From assembly GCA_025449475.1 (NCBI GenBank), contig JANWJM010000019.1:1-17035 (forward strand): a stretch of DNA of 17,035 nucleotides, in the 5' to 3' direction. A program made the translations under genes and the position numbers. Each line of letters opens with the position of its first letter. Within the stretch, counting starts at the first letter, position 1. Below, one piece after another: positions 1-7,234 of this stretch. This stretch comes from Thermoactinomycetaceae bacterium (GTDB taxonomy: Bacteria > Bacillota > Bacilli > Thermoactinomycetales > Thermoactinomycetaceae). The notes under the pieces are model-generated. The model searched no databases, was not told where the DNA came from, and saw only the letters and a list, made by a program, of their open reading frames with translations.

Positions 1-374
1 ACGAAGGTCCAAAAGGCGGACCAGGAATGCCTGAGATGCTTTCCCCGACATCAGCAATTGTGGGGATGGGCTTAGGAAAAGATGTCGCTTTGATTACGGA
101 TGGACGCTTTTCAGGTGCTACTCGTGGGATCTGTATTGGTCATGTCTCTCCTGAAGCTGCAGAAGGTGGGATGATTGCGCTAGTTGAGCCGGGTGATATC
201 ATTGAGATCGATCTTGAAAAGCGAACATTACATCTTGAGGTTTCCGAAGAGGAATTGGAACAGCGTCGAAAAAACTGGAAACAACCGGAGAAGAAACTCG
301 AGGGTGCTTTCTTACGACGTTATGCGCATCTGGTTACATCTGCGAATACTGGTGCGATTTTGCGTGATGTATAA
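1..374 (+). CDS. ilvD: Dihydroxy-acid dehydratase, C-terminal part (partial at left edge)
   Basis: This is the last 123 or so codons of IlvD, the Fe-S dehydratase that converts dihydroxy-isovalerate and dihydroxy-methylvalerate to the 2-keto acids of valine and isoleucine synthesis. The reading frame is open from base 3. It begins with the conserved EGPKGGPGMPEM stretch and continues with DVALITDGRFSGATRG and a GHVSPEAAEGG segment, all typical of the IlvD/Edd C-terminal domain, and it ends at TAA 372-374. A full IlvD is about 550-560 residues, so roughly three quarters lies outside the window. The gene precedes the promoter and T-box of the ilv-leu cluster and is probably a separate transcription unit, because a strong new promoter starts within 40 bases of its stop. 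I see no clear terminator between them. The family assignment is very secure. Confidence 0.96.
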   Translation, partial: EGPKGGPGMPEMLSPTSAIVGMGLGKDVALITDGRFSGATRGICIGHVSPEAAEGGMIALVEPGDIIEIDLEKRTLHLEVSEEELEQRRKNWKQPEKKLEGAFLRRYAHLVTSANTGAILRDV

Positions 375-411
375 TTGACCCTGAAAATGAACATCCCGCG
401 GAAAAATACTG

Positions 412-441
412 TTGACAGGGGAAAAGATTGGTGTTTATAAT
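412..441 (+). promoter_or_regulatory. Sigma-A promoter of the ilv-leu cluster
   Basis: A perfect TTGACA (412-417) and a perfect TATAAT (436-441) are separated by 18 bases. Transcription would start near 448, just before the T-box leader. Two consensus hexamers suggest a strong promoter whose output is set mainly by the downstream T-box. I saw no convincing CodY or CcpA site beside it. Confidence 0.85.
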
Positions 442-447
442 AGGGCG

Positions 448-757
448 TATATAATGATAGGATAAACATATATTTGTTGTATACATCCATAGAAGACAAT
501 GAAGAGGACAGACAGTATGCTTATGAGATACAGAGAGTCCGGATTTGCTGAGACCGGAACCATGGGTTTACTGTTACTCACCTCAGAGTCGAATGTCGAA
601 AAGCGCCTTGCTGAGTAGAACATTTCCGGAGAAGATCACCGTTATCGGATCGAGTATAATTCTTTATACTCACAGAGGCCATTTTTGCAAGAAAATGGCA
701 AAGTTGGGTGGTACCACGAACCTTATTCGTCCCAATCGGGGGGAATAAGGTTTTTGT
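448..757 (+). promoter_or_regulatory. T-box leader, leucine specifier, ilv-leu cluster
   Basis: This untranslated leader senses uncharged tRNA and decides between termination and read-through. The canonical T-box sequence AAGTTGGGTGGTACCACG lies at 701-718, immediately followed by the terminator hairpin. Upstream are the usual stem I landmarks: AGAGAGTCCGG near 532-542, the specifier region with CTC at 577-579 followed by ACCTCAGAG, and an AGTAGAAC segment near 614-621. CTC is a leucine codon, which fits a cluster that ends in leuA-leuB and matches the B. subtilis ilv-leu leader. The leader start is inferred from the promoter. The specifier call rests on its position relative to the conserved flanks. 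Confidence 0.88.
719..755 (+). terminator. T-box-controlled intrinsic terminator before ilvB
   Basis: AACCTTATTC (719-728) pairs perfectly with GAATAAGGTT (743-752), and the T-rich stretch 751-755 follows. The left arm abuts the T-box sequence, so the antiterminator would compete with it. This is the terminator half of the tRNA-Leu switch. Confidence 0.85.
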
Positions 758-785
758 TTATTTACAAAGAGGAGGAGGAATGGTG

Positions 786-2522
786 ATGGCTTTCCAAACG
801 AAAATCATGGAAAGAGAAGCGATCAAAAAGGATGAAGGAAAAGAGTATACCGGATCTGAAATTTTACTTCGATGTTTGGTGGCCGAGGGTGTAGAAATGA
901 TTTTTGGATACCCCGGTGGAGCTGTTTTGCCGATCTATGATTCGTTGTACGATGGCCATGTAAAGCATATGTTGGCACGCCATGAGCAAGGAGCCATTCA
1001 TGCCGCCGATGGATATGCTCGGGCGACAGGGAGACCAGGAGTCGTGATCGCAACATCAGGTCCAGGGGCGACCAATCTCGTGACTGGGATTGCTACAGCA
1101 ATGATGGACTCAATTCCACTCGTTTGTATTACAGGAAATGTTGCTACTCATTTGTTGGGCACGGACGCGTTTCAAGAGGCAGACATTACGGGAATCACGA
1201 TGCCGATCACCAAGCATAATTATCTGGTACGTGATGTAAAGGAATTGCCACGTATTGTTAAAGAAGCGTTTACGATTGCAACAACCGGAAGACCGGGTTC
1301 CGTCTTGATTGATATTCCCAAAGACGTATCACAGGCGAAAACGGCATTCTATTATCCCTAAACTGTTCATATTCGTGGATTTCAACCTACGACGAAACCA
1401 CATCCCTTGCAAATTCAAAAGATGATCCAAGCCATCTCGCAGGCGAAAAAACCTGTGATTATTGCGGGCGGAGGTGTGGTTACGTCAGGAGCTGCGGAAG
1501 AATTACAAACCTTTGCGGAAAAGGCGCAAATCCCTGTGACCACCACCCTAATGGGGATTGGCGGATTTTCCGGTACGCATCCGCTATGGTTGGGAATGCC
1601 GGGTATGCATGGAACATATGCAGCCAATCATGCTCTTTTAGAATGTGATTTGTTAATTGGAATCGGAAATCGTTTTGATGATCGGGTCACCATGGGACGC
1701 ATTGATAAGTTTGCGACCAAAGCACAGATCATTCACATCGATATTGACCCCGCCGAAATTGGTAAAAACGTTGAAACCTTTATTCCTATTGTGGGAGATA
1801 TTAAAAATGTACTCAAAGAAGCCAATCTTACGGTTTCAAAATCGCAATCGGAAGAATGGTTAAAGCAGATTGCGGAATGGAAAGAGACATATCCACTCAC
1901 ATATAAGTCATCGGATCAAGAATTAAAACCTCAATGGGTCATCGAGCTTCTTTCCAAAACGACCAAAGGTGAAGCAATTGTTACCACAGATGTTGGTCAA
2001 CATCAAATGTGGGTAGCACAATACTATCAGTTTGTCCATCCTCGTTCGCTTTTATCATCGGGTGGACTGGGTACCATGGGATTCGGCTTTCCAGCTGCGA
2101 TTGGAGCACAGCTGGCTTATCCAGAGAAAACCGTTATTGCCGTGGTGGGTGATGGTGGTTTTCAGATGACCTCCCAAGAGTTAGCGGTGGTCGCGCTCGA
2201 AAATATTCCAGTGAAGGTTGTTGTCATCAACAATCAATGTTTAGGGATGGTTCGTCAATGGCAAGAGCTTTTCCATGGACAGCGTTATAGTGAAGTCGAT
2301 CTTTCAGGCAGTCCTGATTTTGTGAAGTTATCCGAGGCATATGGAGTTAAAGCATGGCGTGCAAAAACGCGAGAAGAGGCCGAATTAGCTTGGAAAGAAG
2401 CATTAAACCATCCAGGACCAGCAGTTGTCGATTTTTGGGTTACTCCTGATGAAAATGTATATCCAATGGTTGCCGCTGGAACTGGTTTGGATGAGATGGT
2501 AATGGGAGATGAAGAAGAATGA
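786..2522 (+). pseudogene. ilvB: Acetolactate synthase large subunit, interrupted by an in-frame TAA
   Basis: IlvB is the TPP- and FAD-dependent catalytic subunit that makes acetolactate from pyruvate. The best start is ATG 786 (MAFQTK), 7 bases after the AGGAGG at 773-778. ATG 780 would sit on the ribosome binding site. Read through, the frame encodes 578 codons, the normal family length. However, codon 192 is TAA (1359-1361). The same frame continues after it with TVHIRGFQP, so this is a nonsense change and not a frameshift. The N-terminal 191 codons hold the Pyr domain with catalytic Glu in RHEQG. The 386 codons after the stop hold the central domain and the PP domain with GDGGFQMTSQ and the INNQ end of the TPP motif. 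The stop lies in the inter-domain linker. Restart candidates TTG 1407 and ATG 1422 lack a Shine-Dalgarno. The gene overlaps ilvN by ATGA. It may be a true recent mutation, a sequencing error, or a split enzyme. Confidence 0.9.
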
Positions 2523-3013
2523 AACACATCTTATCCATGTTAGTCAATGATCAGCCAAGAGTTTTGGCGCGGGTTTCGAGTCTGATTGGACAACGAAACT
2601 TTAACATTGAGAGCATCAGTGTAGGAGAATCTGAAGAGCCAGGATTGGCTCGGATGGTCATTGTGACCGAAGGCGATGAACGAACCATGGAACAAGTGAC
2701 CAAACAGCTACACAAATTGGTCGACGTGATTAAAATTCAAGAACTTGCTGTGGAAGAAGCAGTTGTGCGTGAATTGATGTTGGTGAAAGTTGGTGCCAAC
2801 CCATCGGTACGTACAGAGATTGCTGGGATCGTAGAGCCTTTTCGCGCATCCATTGTAGATGTTGGATACAATACGATGGTGATCCAAGCAACAGGAGAAC
2901 AGAGCAAACTGGATAATATTCTTGAATTACTTCGACCTTATGGAATCAAAGAAGTAGCTCGAACAGGAGTTACGGCTTTGTCTAGAAGTTTAACAAAAGC
3001 AACATTGAAATAG
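2519..3013 (+). CDS. ilvN: Acetolactate synthase small (regulatory) subunit
   Basis: This is the ACT-domain regulatory partner of IlvB, which activates the catalytic subunit and confers feedback inhibition by valine. The 164 residues are a usual length. The N-terminal ACT domain opens with MKHILSMLVNDQPRVLARV and includes the NIESISVG segment at about residues 30-37. The C-terminal small-subunit domain contains ELMLVKV and a GVTALSRS tail. The ATG overlaps the ilvB stop (ATGA 2519-2522), so translation is probably coupled to the second half of ilvB. That coupling would be at risk if ribosomes drop off at the upstream ilvB stop. The frame is intact, with no sign of decay. Also called ilvH in B. 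subtilis. Confidence 0.95.
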   Translation: MKHILSMLVNDQPRVLARVSSLIGQRNFNIESISVGESEEPGLARMVIVTEGDERTMEQVTKQLHKLVDVIKIQELAVEEAVVRELMLVKVGANPSVRTEIAGIVEPFRASIVDVGYNTMVIQATGEQSKLDNILELLRPYGIKEVARTGVTALSRSLTKATLK

Positions 3014-3034
3014 AGAAAATGGAGGAAAAAGAAG

Positions 3035-4024
3035 ATGGCAAAAGTTTATTATGATCAAGATGCAGATTTAAGCGTATTACAAGGGAAAACAGTAGCAGTG
3101 ATTGGCTATGGAAGCCAAGGACATGCACAAGCGCAAAACTTACGCGACTGTGGCGTGGATGTGATCATCGGTTTGCGTCAAGGAAAGTCTTGGGAACAAG
3201 CGAAAGAAGATGGATTTGACGTGTATGAAGTGCATGAAGCAGCCAAACGCGCGCAAGTGATACAGATTCTGTTACCCGATGAATTGCATGCTAAAGTTTA
3301 TCGTGATCATATTGAACCCCATTTGAACGCTGGCGATGCATTGGTGTTCTCACATGGTTTTAGTATTCACTTTGAACAAGTGGTTCCACCCAAAGATGTA
3401 GATGTGGTTTTAGTCGCGCCGAAGGGTCCCGGTCATCTCGTGCGGCGTGTATTTGTGGAAGGATTTGGTGTCCCTGCACTCTTTGCCGTTTATCAGGATG
3501 CGACGGGAAAAGCAAGAGAGCTTGCACTGGCTTATACCAAAGGAGTTGGGGGTACACGTGCGGGAGTCATAGAAACGACCTTTAAAGAAGAAACAGAGAC
3601 TGATCTTTTTGGAGAGCAAGCAGTTCTGTGTGGTGGTTTATCACAATTGATCAAGTCCGGTTTTCAAACCCTCGTGGAAGCGGGTTATCAACCTGAAGTC
3701 GCTTATTTTGAATGTTTGCATGAAGTAAAGTTGATTGTCGATCTTATCTATGAAAAAGGTTTATCGGGGATGCGTGACTCGATTAGTAATACTGCCGAGT
3801 ATGGGGATTATGTAAGCGGTCCGCGTGTTATCGATGATGCTGTTCGCGAATCGATGAAACAGATTTTGAAAGAGATTCAGGATGGTACGTTTGCGCGGAA
3901 TTATGTTGCAGAAAATGAAGCGGGACGCCCTGAATTTGAGCGAATGAGAAGAGAAGAAGCCGAACAGCCCATTGAACAAGTGGGTCGGGATTTACGTAAA
4001 ATGATGGTCTGGATGAAAAAATAA
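3035..4024 (+). CDS. ilvC: Ketol-acid reductoisomerase (NADP+), class I
   Basis: IlvC isomerises and reduces acetolactate or acetohydroxybutyrate to the dihydroxy acids, using NADPH and Mg2+. The 329 residues match the short class I form. The Rossmann motif GYGSQGH is at residues 24-30, and the cofactor-specificity loop is RQGKS at about 48-52. The metal and substrate residues are all in place: D190 and E194 in ETDLFGEQ, E226 and E230 in FECLHE, and S251 in SISNTAEYG. ATG 3035 follows GGAGG at 3021-3025 with a 9-base spacer. It lies 21 bases after ilvN in the same direction and is clearly part of the operon. The enzyme looks fully functional. Confidence 0.97.
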   Translation: MAKVYYDQDADLSVLQGKTVAVIGYGSQGHAQAQNLRDCGVDVIIGLRQGKSWEQAKEDGFDVYEVHEAAKRAQVIQILLPDELHAKVYRDHIEPHLNAGDALVFSHGFSIHFEQVVPPKDVDVVLVAPKGPGHLVRRVFVEGFGVPALFAVYQDATGKARELALAYTKGVGGTRAGVIETTFKEETETDLFGEQAVLCGGLSQLIKSGFQTLVEAGYQPEVAYFECLHEVKLIVDLIYEKGLSGMRDSISNTAEYGDYVSGPRVIDDAVRESMKQILKEIQDGTFARNYVAENEAGRPEFERMRREEAEQPIEQVGRDLRKMMVWMKK

Positions 4025-4046
4025 AAAGGGAAAGGAGACGTGGGGT

Positions 4047-5600
4047 ATGCGAACAGTTCAGGTTTTTGATACCACACTTAGGGACGGTGAGCAATCTCCG
4101 GGGGTCAATTTAAATACAAAAGAAAAGGTGGAGATTGCTACCCAACTGGAACGGTTGGGCGTCAATATTATTGAAGCTGGTTTTGCTGCATCTTCACCGG
4201 GCGACCTTTTTGCTGTCAAAGAAGTGGCGAAAGCGATAAAGAATGCGTCTGTTTGTAGTATGGCGCGATCGATTAAAAAAGATATTGATCAAGCCTGGGA
4301 AGCTCTCCAAGTCGCCGAATCCCCTTTGCTGCATATTTTCTTAGCCACTTCACCCATCCATCGTGAATATAAACTGAGAATGAGTAAAGAAGAGATTTTG
4401 GATACCATTGACCAAATGATCCGCTATGGAAAACGTTGGTTTCCGGTAGTGGAATTTTCAGCTGAAGATGCAGGTAGAACCGAGTTGGAGTTTTTGAGTC
4501 AAGTGGTGGATCGAGCCATTCGAGCAGGGGCAGATATTATCAATTTGCCGGATACGGTTGGTTATTTAAGCCCTGAAGAGTACGCCAAAATGTTCCGCTA
4601 CATTCGGGAAAATGTTCCACGAGTGGATACGGTTAAGCTGAGTGCGCACTGTCATGACGATTTGGGGCTCGCTGTCGCCAATAGCTTGGCAGCGATTCAG
4701 GCAGGAGTCGATCAAATCGAAGGAACGATCAATGGGATTGGTGAGAGAGCAGGGAATGCAGCCCTAGAAGAAGTTGTGATGGCTGTGAAGACGAGGGAAC
4801 CGTACTACCAAGTACAAACAACCATTAATCATAAGGAGATCTATCGAACCAGTCGTTTGGTGAGCAAATTAACGGGAATGTATGTCCCAGGAAATAAAGC
4901 AATTGTGGGTGCAAATGCATTTGCTCACGAATCAGGGATCCATCAAGATGGTGTCCTCAAAAATAAAGAAACCTATGAAATTATGTCTCCAGAAACGGTA
5001 GGGAAATCAGAGAGTAAATTGGTGCTAGGGAAGCATTCAGGACGTCATGCATTTAAAACGCATTTGGAGAAGTTGGGTTATCCTCAATCAGAAGAACAGA
5101 TTGATGGATTGTTTGCCCGCTTTAAAGAGTTGGCCGATCGTAAAAAAGAGATTACGGATGAAGATTTAATCGCTTTGGTGGAAGAAAAGGTGGGCGAAGG
5201 CAACGAACTCTATACCTTGGAATCGATTCAACTTTCATATGGAAGCCATACATTGCCGACAGCAACATTGCGGCTTAAAGCAAAGAAGACCGGTGAGATT
5301 TTAGAAGAAGCGGCTTGCGGTAACGGTTCGGTGGACGCCATTTTTAAAACGGTCGATCGTGCGATTGGTCAGAAATTCGATTTGATCGATTACCATATTC
5401 GTTCTGTGACAGAAGGAAAAGATGCATTAGGTGAAGTCTCTGTACAGTTGCAATTGGGTGAATCGACTGCTCGCGGCAGAGGAGTAAGCACAGATGTGTT
5501 GGAAGCGAGTGCTCGGGCTTATTTGGATGCAGTTAATCGTTTGTTGAGAAGAACCAAAGAGTCGAAAGTCTCCCAGTCATCCAAGATGGTGCATAGCTGA
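4047..5600 (+). CDS. leuA: 2-Isopropylmalate synthase
   Basis: LeuA condenses acetyl-CoA with 2-ketoisovalerate, the committed step to leucine. It has 517 residues, the usual size for the Bacillus-type enzyme. The HMGL-like TIM barrel starts with DTTLRDGEQSPGVN near residue 8. It includes FSAEDAGR near 138 and the metal-binding HCHDDLGLAVAN near 202, and GIGERAGNAALEE closes the barrel. The C-terminal third is the LeuA allosteric dimer domain, normally the site of leucine feedback. ATG 4047 follows AAAGGAG at 4031-4037 with a 9-base spacer, 22 bases after ilvC. A large hairpin follows the stop and separates it from leuB. Confidence 0.96.
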   Translation: MRTVQVFDTTLRDGEQSPGVNLNTKEKVEIATQLERLGVNIIEAGFAASSPGDLFAVKEVAKAIKNASVCSMARSIKKDIDQAWEALQVAESPLLHIFLATSPIHREYKLRMSKEEILDTIDQMIRYGKRWFPVVEFSAEDAGRTELEFLSQVVDRAIRAGADIINLPDTVGYLSPEEYAKMFRYIRENVPRVDTVKLSAHCHDDLGLAVANSLAAIQAGVDQIEGTINGIGERAGNAALEEVVMAVKTREPYYQVQTTINHKEIYRTSRLVSKLTGMYVPGNKAIVGANAFAHESGIHQDGVLKNKETYEIMSPETVGKSESKLVLGKHSGRHAFKTHLEKLGYPQSEEQIDGLFARFKELADRKKEITDEDLIALVEEKVGEGNELYTLESIQLSYGSHTLPTATLRLKAKKTGEILEEAACGNGSVDAIFKTVDRAIGQKFDLIDYHIRSVTEGKDALGEVSVQLQLGESTARGRGVSTDVLEASARAYLDAVNRLLRRTKESKVSQSSKMVHS

Positions 5601-5638
5601 AGCTAGATAGAAAAACTTCGAATAAAACCAAACTAGCC

Positions 5639-5683
5639 ATGAGTTGCTCTTTGGATTCACCGAAGGAGTCCAAGAGCACTCAT
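5639..5683 (+). other. Strong intergenic hairpin between leuA and leuB
   Basis: ATGAGT (5639-5644), GCTCTT (5646-5651) and GGATTC (5653-5658) pair with GAGTCC (5666-5671), AAGAGC (5672-5677) and ACTCAT (5678-5683). This makes 18 pairs with two single-T bulges, one T-G wobble and a 7-base loop (5659-5665). No T run follows, so it is not a standard intrinsic terminator. It may stabilise or process the long ilv-leu transcript or adjust expression of leuB. That role is inference. Confidence 0.7.
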
Positions 5684-5736
5684 CCCTAATTGAGTAAAAA
5701 GGAAATTTTCATGTTGAAATCGGGGGGAATAAACCG

Positions 5737-6825
5737 TTGAACCAAACCAAAAAAATTGCAGTCATCCCTGGCGATGGGATTGGTCCCGAAATTGTAGCAG
5801 AGGCTGTTAAGGTATTAAAAGCGGTTGAATCGCAATGCGGATATTCATTTGAATTTTCATACTTAACCGCCGGTGGAATCGCTGTTGATCAGTTAGGGAC
5901 GCCGCTACCGGAAGAGACGCTTGAGGAGAGTAAACAGGCGGATGCTGTATTGTTAGGTGCTGTGGGCGGACCCAAGTGGGATCGACATCCTGTGCATTTG
6001 CGCCCAGAACAGGCTTTATTAGGACTGAGAAAAGGATTAGGATTATTCTCCAATCTACGACCCGTCGTTTTATTCGAAGGGATGGAGAAAAGCTCGTCTT
6101 TAAAACCGGAAGTCATCGCAGGGGTGGATTTGCTTGTTGTGCGTGAGTTGACAGGTGGAATCTACTTTGGTGAAAAGAAACGGAGTAAGACGGAGCAAGG
6201 GGAAGTGGCGTCCGATTTATTAATTTATCATGAATATGAGATTGAGCGCATTGTAAGACAGGCTTTTGAGATCGCACGAAAACGTAAAAAGCGTGTTACT
6301 TCTGTCGATAAAGCAAATATTTTGGAAAGTTCACGTTTATGGCGATCCATCGTGGATCGGATTGCAGAGGATTACCCTGATGTGGAATATGAACATATGT
6401 TGGTAGATAACTGTGCGATGCAAATCGTTCGTCGCCCTGCTGATTTTGACGTAATTGTTACTGAAAACATGTTTGGCGATATTTTGAGTGATGAAGCCGC
6501 CATCTTAACAGGTTCAATCGGCATGTTACCTTCTGCGAGCCTTGCTGATGGTTCATTTGGTTTGTATGAACCGGTACATGGCTCTGCGCCCGATATAGCT
6601 GGGAAAGGGATTGCAAATCCTGCTGCGACGATCTTGTCGGCTGCAATGATGTTGCGCTATTCTTTTGATGCTCTTGAAGCGGCGGATCAGGTAGAGAATG
6701 CAGTAAAGAATGTTTTACGTACATATCGAACAGTGGATATTGCAGAACCAGAACACCAACAAGTAGGAACCGAAGAGTTTGGAGATTTAGTGGTGGATCG
6801 GTTGCAGTCATGCAAAAAGCCTTAA
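5737..6825 (+). CDS. leuB: 3-Isopropylmalate dehydrogenase
   Basis: LeuB oxidatively decarboxylates 3-isopropylmalate with NAD+ in leucine synthesis. It has 362 residues, a normal length. Family motifs are IPGDGIGPEIV at about residues 10-20, RELTGGIYFGEK at about 136-147, DNCAMQIVRRP with the NMFGDILSDEAA metal-binding segment, and GSAPDIAGKGIANPAATI near the NAD site. The start is TTG 5737. The G-rich stretch 5722-5727 serves as a weak Shine-Dalgarno 9 bases upstream, and no in-frame ATG lies nearby. A 136-base gap with a strong hairpin separates it from leuA, unlike the tight spacing earlier in the operon. The stop codon lies inside the terminator stem. leuC and leuD, which usually follow, are absent. 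Confidence 0.95.
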   Translation: MNQTKKIAVIPGDGIGPEIVAEAVKVLKAVESQCGYSFEFSYLTAGGIAVDQLGTPLPEETLEESKQADAVLLGAVGGPKWDRHPVHLRPEQALLGLRKGLGLFSNLRPVVLFEGMEKSSSLKPEVIAGVDLLVVRELTGGIYFGEKKRSKTEQGEVASDLLIYHEYEIERIVRQAFEIARKRKKRVTSVDKANILESSRLWRSIVDRIAEDYPDVEYEHMLVDNCAMQIVRRPADFDVIVTENMFGDILSDEAAILTGSIGMLPSASLADGSFGLYEPVHGSAPDIAGKGIANPAATILSAAMMLRYSFDALEAADQVENAVKNVLRTYRTVDIAEPEHQQVGTEEFGDLVVDRLQSCKKP

Positions 6826-6852
6826 CCGAAAGGAGTGGTTAAGGCTTTTTTT
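6814..6852 (+). terminator. Intrinsic terminator of the ilv-leu cluster
   Basis: AAAAAGCCTTAACC (6814-6827) pairs perfectly with GGTTAAGGCTTTTT (6837-6850), followed by more T. The left arm contains the last leuB codons and its TAA (6823-6825). The 14-bp stem with a long T tract makes this a strong end to the operon. Confidence 0.93.
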
Positions 6853-7008
6853 ATTCACAACAAATAAAACCGTTAACCGACTACTGAATCAATTCCCATA
6901 TTGATTAAAAGGAGATAACAGAGGTTTCATGATTCGTTGGAAAGTCATTGGGGAAGTAAAGAATAGCGACTAGCGGGAAAAGTTATGACCAGGATTGTGG
7001 ATCATGTT

Positions 7009-7083
7009 TTATTTACGACAATCACAATCCGGGCACTGGCATTTATCTGTACCGCAATATTCACATTTGTTTAAGCGAAGCAT
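7009..7083 (-). CDS. 24-residue cysteine-rich peptide, unknown function
   Basis: This small gene has unusually complete signals. Reading on the minus strand, GGGAGGTG (7090-7097) lies a few bases before ATG 7083, and a good sigma-A promoter sits just upstream. The peptide starts MLRLNK and has six cysteines at positions 7, 10, 15, 17, 20 and 22, arranged as CEYC, then CQC, then CDC, ending CRK. The first CxxC followed by Gly resembles a zinc-ribbon knuckle, and the C-terminal half resembles a metallothionein-like cluster. There is no signal peptide or membrane segment, so it is probably cytosolic and metal- or thiol-active. It is divergent from bdbD-bdbC. I do not recognise a named family. 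The 156 bases between it and the leuB terminator hold no gene that I can support. Confidence 0.7.
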   Translation of the reverse strand: MLRLNKCEYCGTDKCQCPDCDCRK

Positions 7084-7106
7084 TCTTTCACCTCCCTACT
7101 GTTATA

Positions 7107-7135
7107 ATTATAAAAAATAGACAATTTTGTGTAAA
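7107..7135 (-). promoter_or_regulatory. Sigma-A promoter of the cysteine-rich peptide gene
   Basis: On the minus strand TTTACA (bases 7135-7130) and a perfect TATAAT (7112-7107) are separated by 17 bases. Transcription would begin near 7100, giving a leader of about 17 bases that contains the Shine-Dalgarno. The -10 element lies within a perfect 12-base palindrome TTATAATTATAA (7102-7113), which could also bind a repressor, though this may simply reflect A/T content. Confidence 0.65.
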
Positions 7136-7158
7136 GTAGTAATACTCCAGCGTTTGGC

Positions 7159-7188
7159 TTCAAAAATTTGTTATGATTCTTCTATAAT
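7159..7188 (+). promoter_or_regulatory. Probable promoter of bdbD-bdbC
   Basis: A perfect TATAAT (7183-7188) has a weak -35, TTCAAA (7159-7164), 18 bases upstream. The start site would be near 7195, about 40 bases before the chosen bdbD start. If real, this shows that the ATG-like starts upstream of it do not belong to bdbD. Confidence 0.45.
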
Positions 7189-7234
7189 GGATTTATATAT
7201 AATAAAAAATAAATTGCAAATTAAGGGAGAGTAT

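Noticed and set aside
708..785. Longer ilvB start at 708
   Set aside because: It would run through the T-box and its terminator. A strong Shine-Dalgarno precedes ATG 786.
5706..5722. CodY-box-like ATTTTCA...TGAAAT before leuB
   Set aside because: Only about half of the 15 consensus positions match.
6458..6811. 117-codon minus-strand ORF inside leuB
   Set aside because: Shadow of the leuB frame. No ribosome site, and low-complexity translation.
6929..6973. 14-codon ORF (MIRWKVIGEVKNSD) with an AGGAG 13 bases upstream
   Set aside because: It is too short, has poor spacing and no recognisable features, and lies downstream of a terminator with no promoter.
7127..7234. N-terminal extension of bdbD
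   Set aside because: It starts before the likely bdbD promoter and overlaps the divergent promoter. The residues do not look like a BdbD N-terminus.
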